DNA of 64,000 nt from Pseudomonas alcaligenes (GTDB lineage: Bacteria > Pseudomonadota > Gammaproteobacteria > Pseudomonadales > Pseudomonadaceae), in the NCBI RefSeq assembly GCF_014490745.1, contig NZ_LZEU01000001.1, positions 1,263,501 to 1,327,500 on the forward strand, in the 5' to 3' direction. Made by a program: the position numbers and the translations under genes. Shown here in pieces: positions 1-8,785 of the stretch. Numbering within the stretch: the first letter of the stretch is position 1; the number at the start of each line of letters is the position of its first letter. The notes beneath the pieces are model-generated. The model saw nothing but the letters and a program-made list of their open reading frames with translations, searched no databases and was not told the origin of the DNA.

Positions 1-1
1 C

Positions 2-787
2 TCGGCCCACGGCATCCTCGGCTACGCCTTGCTGTCCAGCGCCAACCTGGGCAAGGCCATCCAGTTCGCCCTCAAGTACTACCGGGTGCTGGGGCTGACC
101 TTCGACCTGGAGCTGCACGAGCAGGCCGACTACCTGCAGCTGCGCGCCATCGAGTCGATTCCGCTGGGGCCGCTGGGGCGCTTTGCCGCCGAGGGCCTGT
201 TCGCCAGCCTCTACAGCATCGCCCAGTTCCTCCTGGGCGAGGCGCCACAAGGTATCTCTGTGGGGTTCGGCTACCCCGCACCGGGGCATGCGCAGCGCTA
301 CACCGAAGTGTTCGGCACGCCGGCGCAGTTCGAGCAACCCTGGCACTGGTTCAATCTGCCGCGGGCCTACCTGGATCGCCCCATGGCCCTGGCCAACCCG
401 GCCACCATGCAGATGTGCGAGCAGCAGTGCGAGGCGCTGCTGGCCAGCCTCGATGTGCAGGATGGCCTGCTCACTCGGGTACGCCGCCTGCTGCTGGCCC
501 GCCCCGGTGATTTTCCCGACCTGGATAGCGCGGCGCGTGCCCTGCACACCAGCGGGCGCAGCCTGCGCCGCCATCTGGCGGCGGCCGGTACCAGCTACCA
601 GCAGGTGCTCGACGAGGTACGCCGGCGCCTGGCCTTGCAGTACCTAGGTGCCACTCACCTGCCGCTGCATGAGATCGCCCTGTTACTGGGCTACAACGAC
701 CCCTCGAATTTCCGCCGCGCCTTCCGCAAATGGACGGGCAAGTCGCCGAGCGCATACCGGGCTGTGCCCGGAACCGCCTGGGAGTGA
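2..787 (+). CDS. AraC-family transcriptional regulator (5' partial)
   Basis: The reading frame is open from the first bases of the window, so the start codon lies upstream and only the C-terminal 261 codons are present. The visible N-terminal part (HGILGYALLSS, then FALKYYRVLGL) looks like the arabinose-binding-type sensing domain of the OruR/ArgR-like AraC branch. The last ~90 residues form a double helix-turn-helix: a first helix set around RSLRRHLAAAGTSYQQVL and a second around IALLLGYNDPSNFRRAF, ending with the usual WTGKSPSAYR. Such proteins bind promoter DNA and respond to a small ligand, often an amino acid. The TTG at 29 is an internal Leu codon, not the start. Because OmpA and pta neighbours further right resemble the P. 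aeruginosa oruR region, an OruR-like ornithine regulator is possible, but this is not demonstrated. Confidence 0.85.
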   Translation, partial: SAHGILGYALLSSANLGKAIQFALKYYRVLGLTFDLELHEQADYLQLRAIESIPLGPLGRFAAEGLFASLYSIAQFLLGEAPQGISVGFGYPAPGHAQRYTEVFGTPAQFEQPWHWFNLPRAYLDRPMALANPATMQMCEQQCEALLASLDVQDGLLTRVRRLLLARPGDFPDLDSAARALHTSGRSLRRHLAAAGTSYQQVLDEVRRRLALQYLGATHLPLHEIALLLGYNDPSNFRRAFRKWTGKSPSAYRAVPGTAWE

Positions 788-1093
788 CGCGGGGCGGGGG
801 CGCAGAGACCTTCCTCTGACTGCGTGCCGCTATTTGAGATAGGAGCTCAACAGCGCGGCCACCTGGTCGAGCTCATGCTGGCACTACGTCACCCTGGCCT
901 CTATCGGCGAGCTGAGTGCTGACGGTGTGCGTCAGCAGCTCAGCATTCACGAGGAACTGGTACACATCACGGTCGAGGTGAACCGTCTGCACGCGGCCTA
1001 GTGCGCCGCGGCACCGGCAAGGCAGGTGAAAGAAGTCCAGCTAAGCTTCTTGCCCATGGGAACCATAAGGCCTGGCCGGGGAGGGACGCCGCG
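788..1093. other. Intergenic region with an orphan open frame
   Basis: No convincing gene is seen here. On the + strand 843-1001 is open without a good start and ends in TAG; the last 35 codons (LASIGELSADGV, then EELVHITVEVNRLHAA) look protein-like, so a gene remnant is possible. The opposite strand shows a short frame ending HELDQVAALLSSYLK at about 836. The promoter and ribosome binding site of the following regulator must lie in 1002-1093; a purine-rich GGGGAGGGA sits just before its ATG. Confidence 0.4.
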
Positions 1094-2248
1094 ATGAGTG
1101 ACGAACAGAGCCACTACAGCCCGTCAACCATCCTGGTGGTCGACGATACACCCGACAACCTGATGCTGATGGCCGACCTGCTCAAGGACAAGTATCGGGT
1201 CAAGGCGGCCAACAGTGGCGAGAAGGCGCTGCACATCCTGCAGGGCACGCTACCCGACCTGATTCTGCTCGACATCATGATGCCGGGGCTGTCCGGTTAC
1301 GACGTGGCCGAGCGGCTGCAGGGCGACCCGCGCACCCGTAACATCCCGATCATCTTCCTCACCGCCATGGCCGCCACCGAGGACGAGATCCACGGCCTGC
1401 AGCTGGGGGCGGCCGACTACATCACCAAGCCGATCAGCCCGCCGGTCGTCCTGGCCCGGGTCGAGACCCAGCTCAAGGTCAAGGCGGCGGCGGATTTCCT
1501 GCGCGACCAGAACGACTACCTGGAGCAGGAAGTGCAGCGCCGCACGCGCGAGGTCATGGCCATCCAGGATGTCACCATCCAGGCCATGGCATCTTTGGCC
1601 GAGACCCGCGACAACGAGACCGGCAACCACATCCGCCGTACCCAGCACTACGTCAAGCTGCTAGCCGGGCTGTTGCGCGAACACCCGCGCTTCCGCCACT
1701 TCCTCGATGAGGAAACCATCAAGCTGCTGTTCAAGTCCGCGCCGCTGCACGACATCGGCAAGATCGGCATTCCCGATCGCATCCTGCTCAAGCCGGGTCG
1801 TTTTACTCCGGAAGAGTTCGAGATCATGAAGACCCACACCACCTTGGGGCGCGATGCCATCCAGCATGCCGAGAACCAGCTGGGGGTGAAGGTCGACTTC
1901 CTCCACTTCGCCAAGGAAATCGCCTACAGCCACCAGGAGAAATGGGACGGCAGCGGTTATCCGGAAGGGCTGGCCGCCGACGATATTCCCATCAGCGCCC
2001 GCCTGATGGCGGTGGCGGACGTGTATGACGCGCTGATCAGCCGCCGCGTCTACAAGCCCGGCATGCCCCACGAGCAGGCCGTGGCGATCATCCGCGAGGG
2101 CCGCGGCTCGCATTTCGACCCGGACATCTGCGATGCCTTCCTGGCCAATGCCGAGCAGTTCCATGCCATCGCCGAGCGCTTCGCCGACAGCGACAAAGAC
2201 ATGGCCAAGCAATTGGCCGCCCTGGAGCAGATTGCCCAGGAGCCTTGA
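1094..2248 (+). CDS. Response regulator with HD-GYP c-di-GMP phosphodiesterase domain
   Basis: A 384-residue two-domain protein. Residues ~12-130 are a receiver (ILVVDDTP; phosphoacceptor Asp60 in LLDIMMPG; Thr90 and Lys112 in place). Residues ~165-350 are an HD-GYP domain with HDIGK at 219-223, the second-helix HTTLG region and GYP at 288-290, the set expected for an active enzyme that opens c-di-GMP. The ATG at 1094 is chosen because the receiver fold begins just after it and GGGGAGGGA lies upstream; the GTG 93 nt earlier would add a non-homologous tail. The next gene, a hybrid kinase, starts 30 nt downstream in the same direction, so the two are probably one operon in which the kinase controls c-di-GMP breakdown. 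A Rpf-like pairing is inferred. Confidence 0.92.
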   Translation: MSDEQSHYSPSTILVVDDTPDNLMLMADLLKDKYRVKAANSGEKALHILQGTLPDLILLDIMMPGLSGYDVAERLQGDPRTRNIPIIFLTAMAATEDEIHGLQLGAADYITKPISPPVVLARVETQLKVKAAADFLRDQNDYLEQEVQRRTREVMAIQDVTIQAMASLAETRDNETGNHIRRTQHYVKLLAGLLREHPRFRHFLDEETIKLLFKSAPLHDIGKIGIPDRILLKPGRFTPEEFEIMKTHTTLGRDAIQHAENQLGVKVDFLHFAKEIAYSHQEKWDGSGYPEGLAADDIPISARLMAVADVYDALISRRVYKPGMPHEQAVAIIREGRGSHFDPDICDAFLANAEQFHAIAERFADSDKDMAKQLAALEQIAQEP

Positions 2249-2278
2249 GAGGCGACGCTAGCCAAGGAGTGCCCTGCC

Positions 2279-5200
2279 ATGAAGTTGCTCGCCCTGCTCG
2301 AGCGTCTGCCGCTGCGGCACAAGCTGGTGCTTGGTTTTGCCGTGCTGCTGGCGTTGTCCCTGTTCCTCGGCATGCAGAGCCTGCGTATCCAGTCTGAGCT
2401 GAAGAGCGACCTGCAGAACCTTTACAACCAGGATCTCCAAGGCGCCAATCATCTGCATGAAGTGCGGGTGCAGCTGCCGTATATCGTCCAGGCGCTGCAG
2501 CGGGCCGTGGCCACCAGCAGCGCCGACGTGCGCATCGCTTCGCTGCGTCAGCTGGAGGTTGCCAAGCAGCAGTTGCAGGAGTCCCTGGCCCTCGCCAAAC
2601 CGACCGTGTTCCGTGCCGAGAACCTGGAACGCCTCGCCGAATTCGAGCTGCTGCTCGAGCGCATCGAACAGACCGGCAGCGAGGCGATGGAGCTGGCGGG
2701 GCAGGGGCGCCAGGGCCAGGCCCTGTTACTGATCAGTAGCGAGGAATTCCAGCAGCTCGACAGCCGCGCCGATGCAGTGCTTGGCGAAATTGTGCAGACC
2801 AAGCAGGCCGCCTTGCGCGAGCTGGTCGGCGAGATCACCCGTAATACCGAGCACAGTAGCCTGCGCACCTACATCCTGCTGCTCGGCGGCCTGGCCCTGG
2901 CGATCATGCTCGCCTGGCTGGCCAGCCAGTCGATTCGCAAGCCGCTGGAGCGCGTGCGCAATGCGGTCGATCAGCTCACCGCGGGCAAACTCGACCAGCC
3001 GATTCCGCACACCGACCTGCAGAACGAGACCGGGGATCTGGCCCGGGCCATCGCCAAGCTGCAGATCGAGTCGCGCCAGCTCGAACGGCAGCGCTGGATC
3101 AAGGCCCAGGTGTCGCTGGTGCAGGTCGATATTCAGGCAGCGGAGACGCCGGAGCAGCTTGGCCAGTTTTTCCTGCAGCGACTCGTACCTATGCTCGGCG
3201 CCTGCCAGGGGGTGCTCTATGTGCTGTTCGAGGGTGCCAGCCACCTGCAGCTGCTGGGCGGCTATGCGCTGGATGGCGAGCGTCCACCGGCGCAGAAGGT
3301 GGCCCTCGGCGAGGGGTTGCTGGGCCAGTGCGCACTGGATCGTCAGCCCCGCCAGCTGACGGACATGCCGAGCGCGTTCTGGCGCATTCGTTCGCAGCTC
3401 GGCGAGGCGCCGGCCAGTCACCTGCTGGTACAGCCGGTGATGCGTGGCGAGCGCTTGCTCGGCGTGCTGGAGCTGGCCGGTTTCTGCCCGCTGGACGAGC
3501 GGGAGGCGCTGCTCCTGCAGGAGGTGCTGCCCAGGCTGGCCGGTGCCATGGCCATCATGGAGCGCAGCGAGGCGGCCCAGACTCTGCTGCAGGAGACCCG
3601 CCGCCAGGCGCAGGAGCTGGAGGATCAGCAGGCGGCGTTGCGTGCCACCGAGGCCTGGTACCGCGGCATCATCGAGGCGTCCCCGGACGGCATGCTGGTG
3701 CTGGGGGCCGACGGCAACATCCTGATGACCAACCCGCAGCTGGATGCGCTGTTCGGCTACGAGCGCGGCGAGCTGATCGGCGCCAGCGTTGAACACCTGG
3801 TGCCGCAGGCCGTCCGCGGACGGCATGTCGGGTTGCGCAACGGTTTCATCGCCAACGGCACAACCCGGCAGATGGGCGCCAACCTGGACGACCTGCGCGG
3901 GGTGCGCAAGGACGGCAGCCTGTTCTCCGTGGAAATCGGCCTTTCTCATCTGCCCCAACTGGAGGGGCGTGGCATCTGTGTCTGCGCCTCGGTGCGCGAT
4001 GTCAGCGAGCGCCGGGCGATGGAAAGCAAGCTGCGCACGGCCAGCGACCGCCTGAGCCTGGCGCAGGAGGCCGGCGACATCGGCCTGTTCGACGTCGACT
4101 TCGTCAGCGGCCAGGACTACTGGACGCCGCAGCTGGAGAAAATGTTCGGGCTCGAGCCGGGAGGCTTCGGCGGGACGATGGCGGCCTGGAAGGCCTTGCT
4201 GCACCCCGAGGACGCCGACGCAGCCGACCAGGCCTTTGCGGACGCGGTGGCCAGTGGTGCCGATCGCTTCGAGTCCTACTTCCGCATCGTGCGGCAGAAC
4301 GATGGCGTGGTGCGCACCTTCAGATCGCTGAGTCGCTTTACCCGCGGCCCTGACGGCACGCAGCTGCGCGCCACCGGGGTCAACATCGACGTTACGGAGC
4401 TGATCGAGGCCCGTGCCGCGGCCGAGGAAGCGACGCGGGCCAAAAGCGATTTCCTCGCCAACATGAGCCACGAGATCCGCACGCCGATGAACGCCATCAT
4501 CGGCATGAGCCATCTGGCGCTGCGTACCGGGCTGGACAACAAGCAGCGCAACTACATCGAGAAGGTGCATCGCTCGGCGGAGAACCTGCTGGGGATCATC
4601 AACGACATCCTCGATTTCTCCAAGATCGAGGCCGGCAAGATGAGCCTGGAGCAGGTGCCTTTCCGTCTGGAGGACGTGCTCGACAACTTTGCCAGCATGA
4701 TCGGCCTGAAAGCCGAGGATAAAGGCCTGGAGTTGCTGTTCCAGACCCAGCCGAACCTGCCGACCGCGCTACTGGGCGACCCGCTGCGTCTCGGCCAGAT
4801 CCTGATCAACCTGGGCAACAACGCGGCCAAGTTCACCGAGCGCGGCGAGATCGTGGTGGGCGTGGACGGCGCCCTCGAGGGCGAGGGGCAGGTGATGCTG
4901 CACTTCCGTGTGCGCGATACCGGCATCGGCATGACGGCGGAGCAATGTGAGCGCATGTTCCAGTCCTTCAGCCAGGCCGACAGCTCGATCACCCGCAAGT
5001 ACGGCGGCACGGGCCTGGGGCTGTCCATCTCGAAGAAACTGGTAGAGCTGATGGGCGGCAGGATCTGGGTGGAGAGCCAGCCCGGCCAGGGTTCCACCTT
5101 CCACTTCCAGGTGCACCTCGGCGTACAGCAGGATGCCCAGCCGCGGCGCATGTTCCAGGCCGATGAGCTGCTCGGCATGCGGGTGCTGGTGGTCGATGAC

Positions 5201-6652
5201 AATGCCAGCGCGCGGGAGATCCTCTCTGGCATGGCGCGCAACTTCGGCCTGGAAGTCGACGTGGCGGAGGGCGGCAGCATGGCCCTGCGCATGCTCGCCG
5301 AGGCTGGCACTCGGCAGCTGCCCTACGACCTGGTGTTGATGGACTGGAAGATGCCGGAGATGGACGGCATGGAGACGGTACGGCGGATGCGCCTGGCCAA
5401 CCCGGAGTGCACACCGTCGGTGATCATGGTCACCGCCTTCGGCCGCGAGGAGGCGCGCGAGGTGGCCGAGCAGTACGGTGTTTTGCTGCCGGTGGTGCTG
5501 ACCAAGCCGGTCACGCCCTCCACGCTGCTCGAGGCCATAGGCGTGGTGCTGGGCAAGGGCGTGCAGAGTGACACCCGCGCCAGTGAGCGCTCCGGGCAGA
5601 GCAGCAGCGCCATGGCCAGCCTGCAGGGCGCGCGGCTGCTGCTGGTGGAGGACAACGAGCTGAACCAGGAACTGGCCCGCGAGCTGCTGGAGAGCGCCGG
5701 GGTGCAGCTGAGCCTGGCCTGGCACGGTCAGGAGGCGCTGGACATCCTCGGTGCCGACAGCGCCTTCGACGGCGTGCTGATGGATTGCCAGATGCCGGTA
5801 ATGGACGGCTACACGGCGACCCGCAAGATTCGCCAGCAGGCGCATTTCAGCGCGCTGCCGGTGATCGCCATGACCGCCAACGCCATGGAGGGGGATCGGG
5901 AGCGGGCCCTGGCCTGCGGCATGAACGACCACATTTCCAAGCCGCTGAACATCGACAGCATGTTCATCACCCTGGCCAAGTGGATACACCCTGGCGCCGG
6001 CCGCGCCACTGCGACTCCGGCCGATATGCGGCTGGCAAGCTCTGCGCTCGACGGGCTGCCGGCCCAGCTGCCGGGCATCGACCTGGCGGCCGGGCTGGCC
6101 ACCTGCATGGGCAAGGCCGAGCTCTACCTGCGCCTGCTGCGCAAGTTCCGCGCGAGCCAGGCGGATTTTGCCGCGGCATTCCAGGCTGCCCGTAGCGACG
6201 CCGAAGCCAGCGCCGCGGCCCGCGTGGCCCATACCCTGCGCGGCACCGCCGGTAACCTGGGCGCGCGCGAGCTGGCGAGTGCGGCGGCGGCACTGGAGCA
6301 GGCCTGCCAGGCCGGAGCGGAGAGCGCCATTGCCAGCTGCCTGGCGCAGGTCGAGCGCTGCCTGGCGCCGGTGCTGGCCGGCCTGGAGAGCCTGCAGGAG
6401 GCTGTGGTTGCCACGCGGCCCGGGCCCGCAACGGCCAGCAGCGCGGAGTTCCGCCGGCAGCTGGCACGGGCCAGGCAGCTGCTGGCCGACAGTGATACCG
6501 AGGCGTTGAGCGCACTGCAGGCCCTGCACGGGCTGGCTGGCGGCGCGGCGCTGGGCGAGCTGCTGCGCCCGGTGATCCAGCGTGCCGAGCGTTTCGACTT
6601 CGACGAGGCCCTGGAGCTGCTCGGCAAGCTGGAGCAGAGCGCCGCTCTGTAG
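2279..6652 (+). CDS. Hybrid sensor histidine kinase (HAMP-GAF-PAS-PAS-HK-REC-REC-HPt)
   Basis: A very large (1457 aa) inner-membrane kinase. Order: membrane segment ~20-40, a ~155-residue extracytoplasmic helical sensor, second membrane segment ~195-222, HAMP ~220-275, GAF ~285-435, PAS ~460-585, second PAS ~590-715, HisKA with His731 in [11 protein letters not shown], ATPase domain ~835-950 (GGTGLGLSI), receiver 1 with Asp1022 ([11 protein letters not shown]), receiver 2 with Asp1169 ([11 protein letters not shown]), and a C-terminal HPt with His1318 in [12 protein letters not shown]. Every phosphorelay residue is present, so it looks active as a BarA/EvgS-type unorthodox kinase. AAGGAG precedes the ATG. 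It sits 30 nt after the HD-GYP regulator, the likely partner, and is followed convergently by the GFA gene. The signal is unknown. Confidence 0.93.
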   Translation: MKLLALLERLPLRHKLVLGFAVLLALSLFLGMQSLRIQSELKSDLQNLYNQDLQGANHLHEVRVQLPYIVQALQRAVATSSADVRIASLRQLEVAKQQLQESLALAKPTVFRAENLERLAEFELLLERIEQTGSEAMELAGQGRQGQALLLISSEEFQQLDSRADAVLGEIVQTKQAALRELVGEITRNTEHSSLRTYILLLGGLALAIMLAWLASQSIRKPLERVRNAVDQLTAGKLDQPIPHTDLQNETGDLARAIAKLQIESRQLERQRWIKAQVSLVQVDIQAAETPEQLGQFFLQRLVPMLGACQGVLYVLFEGASHLQLLGGYALDGERPPAQKVALGEGLLGQCALDRQPRQLTDMPSAFWRIRSQLGEAPASHLLVQPVMRGERLLGVLELAGFCPLDEREALLLQEVLPRLAGAMAIMERSEAAQTLLQETRRQAQELEDQQAALRATEAWYRGIIEASPDGMLVLGADGNILMTNPQLDALFGYERGELIGASVEHLVPQAVRGRHVGLRNGFIANGTTRQMGANLDDLRGVRKDGSLFSVEIGLSHLPQLEGRGICVCASVRDVSERRAMESKLRTASDRLSLAQEAGDIGLFDVDFVSGQDYWTPQLEKMFGLEPGGFGGTMAAWKALLHPEDADAADQAFADAVASGADRFESYFRIVRQNDGVVRTFRSLSRFTRGPDGTQLRATGVNIDVTELIEARAAAEEATRAKSDFLANMSHEIRTPMNAIIGMSHLALRTGLDNKQRNYIEKVHRSAENLLGIINDILDFSKIEAGKMSLEQVPFRLEDVLDNFASMIGLKAEDKGLELLFQTQPNLPTALLGDPLRLGQILINLGNNAAKFTERGEIVVGVDGALEGEGQVMLHFRVRDTGIGMTAEQCERMFQSFSQADSSITRKYGGTGLGLSISKKLVELMGGRIWVESQPGQGSTFHFQVHLGVQQDAQPRRMFQADELLGMRVLVVDDNASAREILSGMARNFGLEVDVAEGGSMALRMLAEAGTRQLPYDLVLMDWKMPEMDGMETVRRMRLANPECTPSVIMVTAFGREEAREVAEQYGVLLPVVLTKPVTPSTLLEAIGVVLGKGVQSDTRASERSGQSSSAMASLQGARLLLVEDNELNQELARELLESAGVQLSLAWHGQEALDILGADSAFDGVLMDCQMPVMDGYTATRKIRQQAHFSALPVIAMTANAMEGDRERALACGMNDHISKPLNIDSMFITLAKWIHPGAGRATATPADMRLASSALDGLPAQLPGIDLAAGLATCMGKAELYLRLLRKFRASQADFAAAFQAARSDAEASAAARVAHTLRGTAGNLGARELASAAAALEQACQAGAESAIASCLAQVERCLAPVLAGLESLQEAVVATRPGPATASSAEFRRQLARARQLLADSDTEALSALQALHGLAGGAALGELLRPVIQRAERFDFDEALELLGKLEQSAAL

Positions 6653-6673
6653 GCGTCTCGGTCGCGCCGGCGG

Positions 6674-7066
6674 CTACTCCTCGCAGCGCCCTGTGTGGTT
6701 GCGGTCGTGCTGGTAGTGGTGGGCCAGCGGGAAGGGCGGCAGCCAGGATTCGCGGCGCACGACCCAGCTCTCGTAGGTGGGCTGCAGCTGATCCGGCGCA
6801 TCCAGCGAACCCAGGTGCACTTCGACTTCGTCGGCGCTGCGGGCAAACACCGAGGAGCCGCAGGTGGGGCAGAAGAAGCGCCCGGCGTAGCTGCTGGTCG
6901 CGCCGCTGATGGTCACGGCGCTTTCGGGGAAGATCGCCGAGGCGTGGAACAGCGCCCCGTGGTGCTTGCGGCAGTCGAGGCAGTGGCACAGGCCGACCCG
7001 GTACGGGGGCCCCTCCGCTACCAGCCGCACCTGGCCGCACAGGCAGCCGCCGGTGAATCTGTCCAT
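6674..7066 (-). CDS. GFA/Mss4-like zinc-binding protein
   Basis: A 130-residue protein of the GFA family (glutathione-dependent formaldehyde-activating enzyme / CENP-V fold). It shows the expected zinc cysteines: GGCLCGQVR near the N-terminus, CHCLDCRKHHG at ~27-37 and FCPTCGSSVF at ~65-75. Most Pseudomonas members are annotated only by fold; a role in glutathione S-hydroxymethyl adduct chemistry is known for one relative and cannot be assumed here. It ends 22 nt from the convergent hybrid kinase gene and is probably monocistronic. A terminator just upstream on the same strand (7142-7166) insulates it from the DUF1329 operon. Confidence 0.85.
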   Translation of the reverse strand: MDRFTGGCLCGQVRLVAEGPPYRVGLCHCLDCRKHHGALFHASAIFPESAVTISGATSSYAGRFFCPTCGSSVFARSADEVEVHLGSLDAPDQLQPTYESWVVRRESWLPPFPLAHHYQHDRNHTGRCEE

Positions 7067-7141
7067 GTTGCATCTCCTCTATGCCCGGCATCGGTGGCCG
7101 TGGGCTGACAGTAGCAGCTGCATAGGCAGGTGTTGGCCAGC

Positions 7142-7166
7142 AAAAAAGACCGCCCCGAAGGGCGGT
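7142..7166 (-). terminator. Intrinsic terminator at the end of the DUF1302/DUF1329 operon
   Basis: On the minus strand ACCGCCC-TTCG-GGGCGGT forms a 7-bp stem with a stable TTCG loop, directly followed by CTTTTTT. This is the usual rho-independent layout for transcripts coming from the DUF1329 gene at 7409. Confidence 0.8.
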
Positions 7167-7408
7167 AAAAATCCCGGGGTTCCAGCCGGCAACGAGGAGT
7201 AGCCCGTTGCCCCCGAGATGCCAGCGCGTGCGCGTGCGGGGGGGGGGGGGGAGGCCGCCGCCACGACGTCCCGCTACAGCCTGGGGAGAAAGCGCGCGAG
7301 GTGGTTCATCTCCCTGGCGCAGTGCTGCAGCAGGTCAAGCTCCATGCGGTCGCCGAGCAGCTGCGCGGCTTGCCGGCGGGAGGGCCGGGCGGCCCTGCGG
7401 GTGGCGTT
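7167..7408. other. Intergenic region with a run of 14 G
   Basis: Two things stand out. A homopolymer of 14 G lies at 7238-7251. On the minus strand the frame of the DUF1329 gene stays open for 44 codons beyond its stop, from 7408 to a TAG at 7274-7276, with protein-like content (QAAQLLGDRMELDLLQ, then AREMNHLARFLPRL). It may be a small open frame starting at an internal ATG, or a remnant. No ribosome binding site decides this. Confidence 0.4.
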
Positions 7409-8770
7409 TCAGCGCACGCCGGCATTGCGCAGTGCAGTGGGCGTGTACTCGGCGGGCGAAGTCTTGAAGCCGAACTCCAGCGGCTCGTGCTCCTCGTTGC
7501 GCATGCCCGCGACTATGTAGCGGCCGTTGATCAGGTCATACAGGGTCTCCACTCCCAGCCAGGGCACCTGCACGTCGTAGCGCGGCGTCATGAAACCCTC
7601 GGCGACCCGCCACAGGGTGCCGCGGGCATCGAAGTGGTCGAGCAGGACGATCTGCCAGCTGTCCTCGTCCAGGTAGGCCACCCGCTTGGCGTAGATATGG
7701 CGCTTGCCGGCCTTGAGCGTGCCTTCCACCGCCCACACCCGGTGCAGCTCGTAGCGCGTCAGGTCGGGGTTGATATGCCCCGCTTTGACGATGTCGGTGT
7801 AGCGCTGGCTAGGCGCTTCGAGCTGAAAGCTGTTGTAGGGGATGTACAGCTCGCGCTTGCCCAGCAGCTTCCAGTCGTAGCGATCCAGCGCGCCGTTGAA
7901 CATGTCCAGGTTGTCGGCGGTGCGCTGCCCTTCCGAGGCGGGGAAGGGGCCGTCATAGGAGATCTGCGGGGCGCGCCGCACGCGGCGTTGTCCGGCGTTG
8001 TAGATCCAGGCCTTGCGCGGCTCCTTCACCTGATCGAGGGTCTCGTGCACCAGCACCACGTCACCGGCCAGACGGGCCGGCGCGGTGATCAGCTCGCGGT
8101 AGTAGAACAGCACGTTGCTCGGTTTGGCCGGGTCGAAGTCGGTCAGATGGTCGCGGTAGGAGAACTGCTGCTGGAAGTACACCGGGGTGAAGGTGCCGTT
8201 GGCCAGGGGCGTGGCCAGCACATAGCTGCGTCGGGCGCTGCCGCCGCGATAGCGGGTGAGGTGGTTCCACATCACTTCCAGGCCGTTCTGCGGAATCGGG
8301 AAGGGGATGGCGGTGGCGAAGTCCTTGAGACCGTCGCCATTGGCCAGCAGCGTGGTGCTGACGGCGTTGCGCGCTGCCGCCTGCTGGATCGCCGCGGGCA
8401 CGCTGGCACTGCGGTGGCTGGGGAACACGCGCATGCGGTAGCTGTCCGGGTAGCGCTGGAACAGGGCCTGCTGGCCCGGAGTCAGGTGCTCGGCATACTG
8501 CGCCAGGTTCGCCGCGCTGATGGTGAAGAGCGGCTGCTCGTCGGCATAGGGATCTTGCAGCCGGCCGCTGGCCGCATCGACGTGACCGGCGGCCGGGCCG
8601 AGCCCGCCGTCCCAGGCCGGGATGCTGCCGTCGGCATTGCCGGCGCGCTGCGCCCCGATGGGGGTCAGGGTGCTGTTCAGCTGGGCCGCCTCGCCGGCCG
8701 AAACCGCCGCCTGGGCGCTGCACTGCAGGACGAGGGAGAGCGTCGCAAGGAGCAGGGATTGCTTGTTCAT
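7409..8770 (-). CDS. DUF1329 outer-membrane/periplasmic protein
   Basis: A 453-residue secreted protein: MNKQSLLLATLSLVL followed by an AQA-A type signal peptidase site, then the DUF1329 family body (GNADGSIPAWDGGLG; YPDSYRMRVFPSHRS; RGGSARRSYV; WLGVETLYDLINGRYIVAGMRNEE). The family has a LolA/LolB-like fold and is nearly always encoded next to a DUF1302 protein, as here (15 nt upstream). In Pseudomonas and other degraders the pair sits in clusters for hydrophobic substrates such as steroids, terpenoids or alkyl aromatics, where a role in moving substrate or lipid across the envelope is suspected but not settled. It is the last gene of the inferred operon 14726 to 7409. Confidence 0.88.
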   Translation of the reverse strand: MNKQSLLLATLSLVLQCSAQAAVSAGEAAQLNSTLTPIGAQRAGNADGSIPAWDGGLGPAAGHVDAASGRLQDPYADEQPLFTISAANLAQYAEHLTPGQQALFQRYPDSYRMRVFPSHRSASVPAAIQQAAARNAVSTTLLANGDGLKDFATAIPFPIPQNGLEVMWNHLTRYRGGSARRSYVLATPLANGTFTPVYFQQQFSYRDHLTDFDPAKPSNVLFYYRELITAPARLAGDVVLVHETLDQVKEPRKAWIYNAGQRRVRRAPQISYDGPFPASEGQRTADNLDMFNGALDRYDWKLLGKRELYIPYNSFQLEAPSQRYTDIVKAGHINPDLTRYELHRVWAVEGTLKAGKRHIYAKRVAYLDEDSWQIVLLDHFDARGTLWRVAEGFMTPRYDVQVPWLGVETLYDLINGRYIVAGMRNEEHEPLEFGFKTSPAEYTPTALRNAGVR

Positions 8771-8785
8771 GGGGAGGGCACTCGC

